Below are positions 56,525 through 64,000 of a DNA stretch of 64,000 nt, piece by piece. The DNA comes from JAGNDO01 sp963704975 (GTDB lineage: Bacteria; Chloroflexota; Anaerolineae; Caldilineales; Caldilineaceae), in contig CAVPIK010000006.1 of the NCBI GenBank assembly GCA_963704975.1, positions 124,001 to 188,000 of the forward strand, given 5' to 3'. A program made the translations under genes and the position numbers. Under the pieces are notes generated by a model. It worked only from the letters and a program-made list of their open reading frames with translations. It was not told where the DNA came from and did not search any database. Positions within the stretch are counted from its first letter, which is position 1; every line of letters begins with the position of its first letter.

Positions 56525-57317
56525 ATGCCAACTATTCACGCCAACGGAATCAACATCGCCTACGAATCCACGGGGGACGGTCCGCCCCTACTCTTCATCA
56601 CCGGGCTGGGCTATGGGGGCTGGTTCTGGCACAAACAGGTGCCGGAACTGAGCCGCCACTATCGGGTGATCACCTTTGACAACCGGGGCAGCGGGGGGAC
56701 GGACAAGCCCGACGGGCCTTATTCCACGCCCATGCTGGCCGCAGGACGCCGCCGGGCTGCTGGATGCCTTGGGGATCAGCGGTGCGTACGTCGTCGGCCA
56801 TTCCTTGGGCGGCTTCATCGCCGAGGAGTTGACCCTGGCCCGCCCAGAGCTTGTGAGCAGGCTTGTGCTGGCCAGTACGACCTTTGGCGGACCGAATGCC
56901 GTGCCTGTGACCCAGGAGGCCCTGGCGGTGATGATGGATCGCTCCGGCGACCCGATGGATCTGGTGCGCCGGGGGGTGGCGATTGCGGCGGGACCGGGCT
57001 TTAGCGAGGCTCATCCGGGAGTGGTGGACGAGTTGGTGGCCTATCGGTTCACCGGCCCCGTGCCCGCGGCCCAATATCAGGCCCAGATGATGGCCGGGGC
57101 CATGCACAACGCCGAGGATCGGGTGAGCGGGATCGCCTGCCCCACGTTGGTGCTGTTTGGGGAACACGACAAGGTGGTGCCTCCGGCCAATGCGGCGCTG
57201 CTGACGGCCAAGATTGCCGGGTCCGCCAGCGTCATCCTGCCCGGCGTGGGCCACATTTTCCCCTTGGAAGATGTGGATGCCACCAATGCCGCGTTGCACG
57301 AATTCTTTTCAAAATAA
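56525..57317 (+). CDS. Alpha/beta hydrolase (frameshifted)
   Basis: About 263 residues: MPTIHANGINIAYESTGDGP, FITGLGYGGWFWHKQV (oxyanion loop), TFDNRGSGGTDKP, then after a slip near 56738 the elbow VVGHSLGGFIAEELT, LVLFGEHDKVVPPANA (acid) and PGVGHIFPLEDV (His). It follows the third CoA ligase by 35 bp with AAGGAG before ATG 56525. Likely a thioesterase-like or ring-cleavage hydrolase in the same route. Confidence 0.88.
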
Positions 57318-57400
57318 AAAATTACCACAAAGAGCACAAAGAACTCAAAGACGTAAGAAGAAAATCTTTGTGGCCTTTGCGCTCTTTGTGGTAAAAAATT
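57317..57400. repeat. Inverted repeat of 9-bp units (TTACCACAAAGAGCACAAAG)
   Basis: Left arm TTACCACAAAGAGCACAAAG and onward; right arm GCGCTCTTTGTGGTAAAAAA. It follows the hydrolase stop directly and may end the ligase-hydrolase transcript. Confidence 0.9.
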
Positions 57401-57497
57401 CAGCCCCTCTCCCCTCCCCGGTTTTGACAGACACTTTCGGGCAATCCTATAATGAGGGTTGTAGCTTTTTTCAACCCAAGGAGACGCCGACGCGATT

Positions 57498-58040
57498 ATG
57501 ACTATTTTGAGAATTGTATCCGCCTGGGACGAGGATGGGGCGATCTTGCGCCAGCCTGGTCAGCGGGTTGTGACCTTTGACGCCACGCTGCACACCCTGT
57601 TGGACAATATGCTGGAGACCATGCGGGAGGCCCCGGGCGTGGGGTTGGCCGCGCCCCAGGTGGGGATCGGCAAACGTATCACCGTGGTGGAATATCCGGA
57701 CGACGAGGATGACCCGGAGAACACTTTGCGGGTCTATGAGTTGATCAATCCGGAGATCATCAAGCAGCGGGGCAAGGAGATGGGCGAGGAGGGTTGTCTG
57801 AGCCTGCCCGGTCTGGTGGCGGATGTGGAGCGGGCGGACTTTGTGCTGGTGCGGGCGCAGGATCGCCACGGCAAGGAGATCCGCATCAAGGCCTTCGACT
57901 GGCTGGCCCGCATCTTCCAGCACGAGATCGACCACCTCCACGGCACATTGATGACCGACCGAGCGGTCCAGGTCTATCGTCTGCGCAAGAACGAAGAAGG
58001 CGAGATGGAAGCCATCCCCGTGGAGGAGATGGTGGGGTAA
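57498..58040 (+). CDS. def: Peptide deformylase
   Basis: Metalloenzyme removing the N-formyl group from nascent proteins. 180 residues with the three motifs in order: GVGLAAPQVG (47-56), EGCLSLPG (98-105, ligand C100) and HEIDHLHG (142-149, ligands H142 and H146, base E143). Intact frame. A short acidic insert (PDDEDDPENTL) lies after the first motif. AAGGAG precedes ATG 57498 at wide spacing. Confidence 0.96.
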   Translation: MTILRIVSAWDEDGAILRQPGQRVVTFDATLHTLLDNMLETMREAPGVGLAAPQVGIGKRITVVEYPDDEDDPENTLRVYELINPEIIKQRGKEMGEEGCLSLPGLVADVERADFVLVRAQDRHGKEIRIKAFDWLARIFQHEIDHLHGTLMTDRAVQVYRLRKNEEGEMEAIPVEEMVG

Positions 58041-58078
58041 AAGGTGAAGGGGTGAGCGGGTGAAGGGGTGAAGATGGT
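58041..58078. repeat. GGGTGAA heptamer array after def
   Basis: AGGTGAA, GGGGTGA, GCGGGTGA and GGGGTGAA units sit between the def stop and its terminator. Confidence 0.75.
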
Positions 58079-58117
58079 AAAAGGGCGTTTGCTGAGTTAC
58101 CCAGCAAACGCCCTTTT
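58079..58117 (+). terminator. Hairpin terminator after def
   Basis: A 16-bp stem AAAAGGGCGTTTGCTG / CAGCAAACGCCCTTTT with the loop AGTTACC. A-rich and T-rich ends allow use on either strand. A further hairpin-like phrase CCTACCCTCGGGGGAAGCGG-TAGG follows near 58201; nothing else is seen up to 58260. Confidence 0.85.
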
Positions 58118-58260
58118 CGATCTCACTCTTTTACCTTTTTGTCGTAGCACAGTCCCGAAAAAACAAGCACCCGACGCCATAAAAATCTACACAAATCGCC
58201 CCTACCCTCGGGGGAAGCGGTAGGGACGAGGGGAAACAAATTCGGTTACGTCCGGCGGGA

Positions 58261-58339
58261 ATTGACGACCACGGAAGACACAGAACACACGGAAGGCTTG
58301 TTAAAGCCTTCCGTGTATTCTGTGTCTTCCGTGGTTAAT
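58261..58339. repeat. Inverted repeat of 9-bp units (ACCACGGAAGACACAG)
   Basis: Thirty-nine-bp arms, left ATTGACGACCACGGAAGACA onward, right complement ending CCGTGGTTAAT. It lies 3' of the SPFH gene. Confidence 0.92.
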
Positions 58340-58378
58340 GCCGGACCAGGCAGGGGGCAGCCTGTTTTTCAAGACACT

Positions 58379-59473
58379 TTACTGTCCGGGCAGGACTGCC
58401 GGGGCGGCTTGGGGCAGGGCGTCGGCCTGGCTGAAGAGATCCGCCGGCAGGATGTACTGGCCACCGCTGCCCACGATCAGCGGGTATTGGCCGTTCCAGT
58501 TGATGGTGGCCTGCCACGCGATCATTTCCGGGGTGAGACTTTCGGCGATCAGGCGGTTGGCCTGGGCCTGGGTTTGGGCCTTGACCAAGGTGGCCGCGGC
58601 GTCGGCTTCGGCCTGGAGTTTGATGGATTCGGCCTGGCCCTGGGCGATGCCAGTGCGCTCCAGCCGCTGCTTCTCCGCCTCACCCTCGGCCTGGGTGATG
58701 ACCCGGGCCTTCTCAAACTCGGCCTGTTTGGCCAGGTTCTCCTTGGTGGCGATATTTTCCGCCTCGATCTGCTTGTTCTCCACGGCCTGTTTGTAGGCTT
58801 CGGTGAACTGGATGCTGCGCAGACCGAAGAAGACCATTTCGATCCCCTCGCCCTCGTAATCGGTTAAAAGCTGCTCGGCAATGGCGGCCTCGGCGGCCTC
58901 CACATTGCCGCTATAGAGGTCCGCGGCCTGGAAGCGTTTGAGGATGTTGCGCACCCGCACCCTGGCATTGGCCTTGACCACCTTTTCCACCATCTCCCGC
59001 TCGGTGCCCAGATTTTCCAAGATCTCGGCGGCCCGCACCCCGTCAATGCGGAAGCGGACCGTAAAACGGACGGCGATCTGCTGGCCGTCGGATGTGGCCG
59101 TATCCACCTGGAAATCGGGATAGTCGGCCTGGCTGGAATCGGGATCCTCGCTGGTTTCGTAGATGATCTCCTGGGTGCGATAGACCACCACATCCTGAAT
59201 GAAGGGGATCTTGAAGTTCAGCCCTGGTTTGAAGACATTGACCACCCGGCCAAACTGCTTGACCACGGCCACGGTGCCCACCTCCACCTGGGTGAAGCTG
59301 GCCGGGACGCTGAAGACGGCCAAGATCACCAGAAAGACCAGAATGGCCCCGCCAGTGGAAAGTTGACGATTGGGCGTCTGGCGGCCGCGTCGGGCCGTGG
59401 CCTGATAGATCGCCACAAAGACGGCGACAGCGGCGAAAAAACTCACGCTGAGGACCAACAGAAGTTGAACCAT
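58379..59473 (-). CDS. SPFH/Band 7 (prohibitin-like) membrane protein
   Basis: Membrane-anchored scaffold of the stomatin/prohibitin/HflK group. 364 residues: two N-terminal hydrophobic segments (LLVLSVSFFAAVAVFVAIYQ and GAILVFLVILAVFSVPASF), then the Band 7 domain VEVGTVAVVKQFGRVVNVFK, PGLNFKIPFIQDVVVY and a long coiled coil rich in Ala/Glu/Gln (KQAVENKQIEAENIATKENL). It ends with a soluble ILPADLFSQAD tail. AAAAAGGAGCC precedes ATG 59473. Intact. Likely organises membrane microdomains or protease quality control. Confidence 0.9.
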   Translation of the reverse strand: MVQLLLVLSVSFFAAVAVFVAIYQATARRGRQTPNRQLSTGGAILVFLVILAVFSVPASFTQVEVGTVAVVKQFGRVVNVFKPGLNFKIPFIQDVVVYRTQEIIYETSEDPDSSQADYPDFQVDTATSDGQQIAVRFTVRFRIDGVRAAEILENLGTEREMVEKVVKANARVRVRNILKRFQAADLYSGNVEAAEAAIAEQLLTDYEGEGIEMVFFGLRSIQFTEAYKQAVENKQIEAENIATKENLAKQAEFEKARVITQAEGEAEKQRLERTGIAQGQAESIKLQAEADAAATLVKAQTQAQANRLIAESLTPEMIAWQATINWNGQYPLIVGSGGQYILPADLFSQADALPQAAPAVLPGQ

Positions 59474-59490
59474 TTTGGCTCCTTTTTGGA

Positions 59491-59591
59491 ATGGATCACC
59501 TGCGAGAACCACGAATTTCACAAATTTCACGAATTATTTCCGAGGGAAATTCGTGTTACTTCGTGTCATTCGTGGTTTTTTGCAGGTGATC
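59491..59591. repeat. Inverted repeat of 9-bp units (ACCACGAATTTCACAAATT)
   Basis: Left arm ATCACCTGCGAGAACCACGA and onward, right arm CGTGTCATTCGTGGTTTTTT then GCAGGTGAT. It occupies the upstream region of the SPFH gene; the remaining gap to 59850 has only a short hairpin. Confidence 0.9.
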
Positions 59592-59730
59592 CTGGAATGA
59601 TTTGGGGATGGTTCGCCAGGGAAATTTCCCGTGATTTGGCGATTAGACAACAAGGGCCACTCTACCACAGCCCGGATCCCCAACCCTACCAGTCGCCCGA
59701 CAGACGGCTGACGCCAACCCCCAAAATATG

Positions 59731-59766
59731 AACAGGTCCCCTATGCTATGTGATAGGGGACCTGTT
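59731..59766. terminator. Small hairpin between SPFH and LysM genes
   Basis: Arms AACAGGTCCCCTAT / ATAGGGGACCTGTT with an 8-base loop. It lies 3' of the LysM gene and could end its transcript. Confidence 0.65.
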
Positions 59767-59850
59767 TGCGATTGTGTATTTTTGTAGCCACGAAGTCACG
59801 AAGACGGGAAGATCCACGAAGAAATCTTCTCCTTGTCTCCTCTTCTCTCC

Positions 59851-60774
59851 CTACGGGATGGTCAGCACCTGCCCCACCAGGATGCGGTCGGCGTCGGCGA
59901 TGCCGTTGGCCTGCATAAGCGCTTCCATGGTGATGCCATATTGGGTGGCGATGCCAGAGAGTGTCTCGCCGGATGAGATGGTGTGTACCCGTTGGCCGCT
60001 GGCCCCTGCAGGCACCTGGGCACCGGGGATCACCAACTCTTGGCCGGGCTTGATCAGGTTGGGGTTGGCGATGTTGTTGGCATCCACAATCGCCTGGGCG
60101 GACACGTTGTAGTCCCGAGCGATCTGATATAACCCTTCGCCGGCCTTCACCGTGTGGATCACCGAAGCCGTGGTCGCGGCCCCAGCGCCGCCGCCAGAGG
60201 TGGCCCCCACCAACGGGGCGGGTTGATAGCCGGGGATCACCAGGGTTTGACCAACAAAGAGCGCATTCTGGTCGGACAGATTATTGGCCGCCACAATCGC
60301 CGTAGCGGAGACCCCGTAGTTCACCGCAATGGAATAGAGGCTGTCCCCGGACTCCACCGTATATTCAAAGGGGGCAGGCGTGGGGGTGGGGATGCCTTCT
60401 GCCGTGGCCCCTTCGCCCAAGGGAATGCGCAAAATCGCGCCCACCTGGATGTTGTCATCCGTAAGGAAATTCAAGGCCCGGATTTCCCCGGCAGAGGTGT
60501 TATAGGTTTCGGCCAGAACGGAGAGGATGTCCCCATCCACGACCGTATAGGCCAGAATCTGCCGCTCCGGGACCGGGGTGGCCGTGGGCGCAGGGACCGG
60601 GGTGGCCGTGGGCAGCACAGACGATTGGATCACCTGGGGATCCGCGGGGGCGGGCAGCACGGCGGAGACAGTCGGCGTGGCCGTGGGTTCGGCCTCGGCC
60701 CGGTCTCGGGTGCAGCCGGACAGGAGAAAGAGCATTGTGACAAGGATTAGGGTGGGCATGACCATTCGGCGCAT
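59851..60774 (-). CDS. LysM-repeat lipoprotein
   Basis: 307-residue cell-envelope protein binding glycan. Lipobox FLLSGC (C near 20), then a Pro/Thr-rich linker to about residue 70. Four LysM modules follow: AYTVVDGDILSVLAETYNTS, FEYTVESGDSLYSIAVNYGV, IHTVKAGEGLYQIARDYNVS and VHTISSGETLSGIATQYGIT, each with a downstream IP ending. AGGAGACC precedes ATG 60774. No catalytic domain is attached, so it is likely a peptidoglycan- or sheath-binding protein. Intact frame. Confidence 0.93.
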   Translation of the reverse strand: MRRMVMPTLILVTMLFLLSGCTRDRAEAEPTATPTVSAVLPAPADPQVIQSSVLPTATPVPAPTATPVPERQILAYTVVDGDILSVLAETYNTSAGEIRALNFLTDDNIQVGAILRIPLGEGATAEGIPTPTPAPFEYTVESGDSLYSIAVNYGVSATAIVAANNLSDQNALFVGQTLVIPGYQPAPLVGATSGGGAGAATTASVIHTVKAGEGLYQIARDYNVSAQAIVDANNIANPNLIKPGQELVIPGAQVPAGASGQRVHTISSGETLSGIATQYGITMEALMQANGIADADRILVGQVLTIP

Positions 60775-60900
60775 GGTAGGTCTCCTGACATGGTGGGGAG
60801 GGTCTTGGCTGGACAGATCGAGGTCGCTAGGCGTCATGATAGCATACTCAAATGGCCGGTGCAAACGATCCGGTGTTTGACTGTTTTTACCACCATGCGA

Positions 60901-61110
60901 TCACGCACCCTCGTGGCAAAAACAGTTTCGGCAACCTCCCTCGGCCAGCGTTGAGTCAAACAGACAAATTTCCTCGCCGTAGGGTAACGGTCCGGTTCGC
61001 TTCCCGGAAAAGTCCAACGGCAGCCGATTGACCCTGGTACACTGGGGGCAACACAAGCAAATGCAGGTTGACTGCAATCTGCTACAGGCCCCCAGATCTT
61101 GGGCCATCAA
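60901..61110 (-). CDS. Possible small Cys-rich protein
   Basis: An open frame of up to 69 residues contains CICLCCPQCTRV, then GPLPYGEEICLFDSTLAEGG and CRNCFCHEGA: eight or nine cysteines in paired CxxC-like spacing. There is no clear ribosome site, and the start is uncertain. It lies in the divergent gap upstream of the BNR gene. Composition looks protein-like, but no family is recognised. Confidence 0.3.
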   Translation of the reverse strand: MMAQDLGACSRLQSTCICLCCPQCTRVNRLPLDFSGKRTGPLPYGEEICLFDSTLAEGGCRNCFCHEGA

Positions 61111-61121
61111 GGAGAAACCCC

Positions 61122-62376
61122 ATGAACATGCGCAAATTTGTCCTTATCGCCATCACCATCTTAATCGCCACCGTGGCCTTTGCCGGTGTGGCTTTGGCTT
61201 TGGACGTCGCCCCGCAGACCCCTGTGGTACAGGCCAACTTGGTCAACGTGCGGGACTTTGCCCCCGCCTCCACCACGGACAGTCTGAACTATGCCGTGGA
61301 TGGCGGCCAACTCTTTGTCGGTAAAACTGGCGCCTGGATGCCCGTCACCACCCCGGATGGCGTCATTGTCAACGCCGTGGCCCAGGACAGCCATCTGGCC
61401 GACGTGGTCTACATGGGTGCAGCCAATGAGCTGACCCTCTTCCGCTCCACGGACGGCGGCCAAAACTGGCAGCGCATCCCCCTGGGCGAGCAGATCGGTG
61501 CCATCACCGACATCGCCGTGGACAGCGTCAACCGCATGGTCTATGTGGGCACGGACAACGCCGGCCTCTTCCGCCTGCGAGATGTGGGCACCAGCATGAT
61601 CGCCGGTGGCCGTCTGAGCCTGGACGAGCCGGTTCTGCAGGTGGTCGTGGACAACAGCGGGGCCGGGCTGGCCTTTGTGCGCACCCCTTGGAATCTCTAC
61701 CAAGCCGAGAACGGCGGCCTGAATTGGGTCAAGGTTGAGAATCTGCTCAGCGTCCCCACCGCCCTGGCCATTGCGGACACCACGCCCGCCACGGTCTACG
61801 TGGGCACGGCGGACCGAGGCGTGCTTTCCAGCCAGGATGGCCTCACCTGGCAGACCGCCAACGCCGGGCTGGGCCTGACCCCTGGCAGCCGCCTCTTCGT
61901 GGACGCCCTGGCCGTTGACCCGATTCAGCCCGAAGTGGTCTACGCTTCCACCAGCTTCCTCTTTGGCAGCGCCAACACCCAGGCCACAACCCAGGGTGTG
62001 AGCATGAGCCAGGACAACGCCCAGGCTTGGACAACCCTGGCCCCGGCCTTGGCTGGCAACGTGGCCGTGGTGGAATTGCTGCCCGTCAGCGGACAGCCCG
62101 GTGCCGTCTTCGCCCTGGCCGCCAACAGCCGCACGCCCCTGGCTCTGGGCAGCGCCCCAGTCGCCCCGGTGATGGCAGTCGCAGCCGCCGCCCCGGTGAT
62201 GGTCGCCCAGCCCGCCGCTCCGGCCACCAATTGGCTGGCCTGGATGATCGCTGGTCTGGCTGGCCCTAGCCTTGGCCTTCGCCACTGGCACGGACATCTT
62301 CCGTCGCTGGGGTCGCAAGCCAGTCTTCGGCAAGAACGACGGGAAGCCAACCCCTGTGCGGGTCAGCCACAAATAG
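61122..62376 (+). CDS. Exported BNR/VPS10-type repeat protein with C-terminal membrane anchor (frameshift near the end)
   Basis: About 418 residues. N-terminal signal FVLIAITILIATVAFAGVAL. Repeats of the BNR/Asp-box kind: LFRSTDGGQNWQRIPLGEQ, LYQAENGGLNWVKVENL, VLSSQDGLTWQTANAGL and MSQDNAQAWTTLAP, with YVGTADRG-like strands between. After an Ala/Pro-rich linker, a membrane helix and basic tail (RRWGRKPVFGKNDGK) follow in the next frame past a slip near 62260. AAGGAGAAACC precedes ATG 61122. Likely outward-facing; ligand unknown. Confidence 0.82.
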
Positions 62377-62400
62377 GCTTTTCTTTCCCAAACCAACAAA

Positions 62401-62440
62401 CGCAAAAGCGCCCGGTGATTAATCACCGGGCGCTTTTGCG
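62401..62440. terminator. Perfect 40-bp palindrome (bidirectional terminator)
   Basis: CGCAAAAGCGCCCGGTGATT and its complement without a loop. It lies between two converging genes; AAAA and TTTT at the arm ends suit termination on both strands. Confidence 0.9.
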
Positions 62441-62460
62441 CTGTCTCTGCCAGTCACCCC

Positions 62461-63703
62461 CTACGGGGCGATGATGCCGGGGTCCCGACGCAGAAGGCGC
62501 AGATAGATGGGCACGATGGGGGCCAGGATCAGCGCGCCCAGGGAGAGGGCCACCCGCAGGGAGTAGAGATTGCCGATGTAGCCCACGGGCGGACCGCCGA
62601 CGATCTGGCCCACGGCGTTGAGTTGGCCCTCAAAGGAGATGACCGTGGCCCGCACGTTGGCGTCGATGTGCTGGTTGATCCAGGCCATGTGCAGGGGATA
62701 GGTCACGGAGCGCACCACGCCCACGGTCCAGAAGGCGATTAGGGCCAGGACCAGGTTCCCGCTCAAGCTGAAGAGCAGGATTGCCGCCCATCATCACCAG
62801 GTGGATGGTGAGCAAGGCGCGCACCAGGGTGCGGCTCTGCTCCGTGTCCACCACCCGGCGCACCACGCCGGCGGCGCCCAAGGTCAGCAGCATGGAGACG
62901 GCGCTGATCAGGCCGAACCAGACCACGGGGTCCAGGTTGCCCAGGCTGGGCAGGTCGAAGGTTTGCAGCAGATAGGGGGTCCACAGGCGGTCCCAGCCCT
63001 CGCTGTACATGCCATAGATGGTGGTGATGGCCAGGATGGTGAGGAGGACGGGCCGCAGGCGCACCAGGGCCAGCCCGCTTTTCAAGGTGTGGCCCATCTG
63101 CTGCCAGGAGGTGCGATCCGCCGCCGGGGTGGGCTGAAAACCGTCCTCGCTCATCATCACCGCCATCACCCCGGCCAGCACGAAGAACATCAACCCGCCC
63201 AAGAAGATGGGCAGGCGGATATCAACAAAGCTGGCCAATCCCACGCTCAGGCCGATGCCCAGCAGCCCGCCCACCCGGCTGGCCTGGGTGGCGCGCAGGA
63301 AGAGTTCGCCCGTGGGCAGATCGTCTCCGGCCGCGGCCATTTCGTCGATGATCCAGGCTTCCATGGCCCCGCTGGTGAAGGTGGCCCCGATGCCCCACAG
63401 CACTTGGGCGAGCAGCACGGCCCAGAAGCGGGGGATGGCCTCGACCATGAAACCAACCCCGATCAGCCCAAAGCCGATCAGCACGGAGAGCTTGCGGCTG
63501 CGCACGTCGGCCACAATGCCGGTGGGCACCTCGAAGAGGAAGTAGGCGACTTCCAACGTGGTGCCCACCAGCACAAGTTGCAGGGGATTCAACCCCACCA
63601 CCGTGGCCTGATAGACCATGTTGACCGTGAAGACCAGGGAGAAGAAGAGACTCTGCGCCCCGCTCATCCACAGATAGACCGTGCGGGGTGAGGTTCGCCT
63701 CAT
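62461..63703 (-). CDS. MFS transporter (frameshifted)
   Basis: About 413 residues, 12 helices. N-terminal half: LWMSGAQSLFFSLVFTVNMV, YFLFEVPTGIVADVRSRKLS (loop 2-3 motif) and VLWGIGATFTSGAMEAWIID. The C-terminal half continues after a slip near 62780 with LALIAFWTVGVVRSVTYPLH and LSLGALILAPIVPIYLRLLR. The GAMEAWIID segment is typical of a putative proton-driven efflux subgroup. The start overlaps the stop of the GNAT gene (ATGA). Substrate unknown. Confidence 0.87.
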
Positions 63704-64000
63704 GCAGCCGCCGCCTCGGCCACGGAGGCATGGATGCTTTCCATGCTGCGCACCTCGATTTCGTCCAGGATGGTGGGGTCAATCACCTTGTGATAGTGGA
63801 CCCCGGCGGGTTGAGGCTCGTAGCCCAGTTGCAGGTTGATCTGATACATGGGGTTGTGTTCCTCGTTGCCCGTCAGGATAGACTTTGTGCCCTGGGATCT
63901 GGCCCACTCGATGGCGTGGACCTTGAGGGCGATGGCCGCGCCCCGACGGCGATAGGCCCGGCGCACGGTGGTGAAGCCAGTGAACAGTTGGGTCATCTCC
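63700..64000 (-). CDS. GNAT-family N-acetyltransferase (C-terminal part, cut by the window edge)
   Basis: The visible 100 residues contain TGFTTVRRAYRRRGAAIALK (the acetyl-CoA-binding R/Q-x-x-G-x-G/A loop, here RRRGAA), VHAIEWARSQG, and TGNEEHNPMYQINLQLGYEP, the typical end of the fold. The upstream start lies beyond base 64000. Its stop overlaps the MFS ATG, so the two are co-translated; acetylation of the exported compound is a possible link. Confidence 0.88.
   Translation of the reverse strand, partial: EMTQLFTGFTTVRRAYRRRGAAIALKVHAIEWARSQGTKSILTGNEEHNPMYQINLQLGYEPQPAGVHYHKVIDPTILDEIEVRSMESIHASVAEAAAA

Overview
The window is high-GC bacterial DNA, probably from an uncultured Chloroflexota (Anaerolineae-like) bacterium. 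This rests on inference: paired membrane and TolB-like secreted proteins ending in a K-x-x-YLP motif, a prohibitin-like SPFH protein, an SUI1/YciH-type factor, many small toxin-antitoxin genes, and intergenic gaps filled with short-period arrays. There is no rRNA, so the assignment is tentative. About half of the genes carry one or more +1/-1 frameshifts inside otherwise well conserved proteins, often at short G/C runs. This looks like draft long-read consensus error more than real decay. Broken genes are therefore annotated as single genes with the breaks stated.

Layout. 1-6.5 kb, mostly minus strand: partial aspartate aminotransferase, adenine deaminase, a membrane protein, a MazG-like pyrophosphohydrolase, recO, an MFS exporter and tRNA-Glu(UUC). 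6.7-14 kb: class II aldolase plus an SRPBCC protein, a low-GC stretch with BrnT-type toxin-antitoxin remnants and no convincing genes, a toxin-antitoxin run (DUF2442, HicB-like, HigBA), a monoacylglycerol-lipase-like hydrolase and two EutN/CcmL shell-vertex genes. 14-18.3 kb, plus strand: a nitrilase-fold protein without its catalytic Cys, an intradiol-dioxygenase lipoprotein, an alkyltransferase-like protein, a hotdog thioesterase and an RlmI-type methyltransferase. 18.4-32 kb: typA, DedA, YtxH-like pair, a repeat protein, a bactofilin-like membrane protein, a PIG-L deacetylase, a large membrane protein, a spermidine-synthase-like membrane fusion, SUI1, plsC and an endonuclease/exonuclease/phosphatase protein. 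32-38.3 kb: three secreted proteins, two of them large TolB-like propeller paralogues.

38.8-57.3 kb is a coherent plus-strand catabolic or lipid locus. It holds a TetR regulator with a clear promoter, three acyl-CoA ligases, four alpha/beta hydrolases, a KAS III-family enzyme with an altered active site, and a complete branched-chain-amino-acid-type ABC importer (LivJ, LivG, LivF, LivH, LivM). The most economical reading is uptake, CoA activation and hydrolysis of a carboxylic acid substrate under TetR control. A HigA-like/nucleotidyltransferase pair and two membrane proteins interrupt it. 57.5-64 kb: peptide deformylase, SPFH protein, LysM lipoprotein, a BNR-type exported protein, an MFS protein and a partial GNAT acetyltransferase.

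The most unusual feature is non-coding. Nearly every gap between genes holds a different long imperfect inverted repeat built from degenerate units of 7, 8 or 9 bp (for example ATTTTGG, GACTGAG, CACAAAGnn). The same arrays also sit inside several coding regions (recO, an EEP-family gene, the spermidine-synthase-like gene, the large membrane protein, one CoA ligase), where they encode hydrophilic linkers. Two further dispersed repeat families are present.
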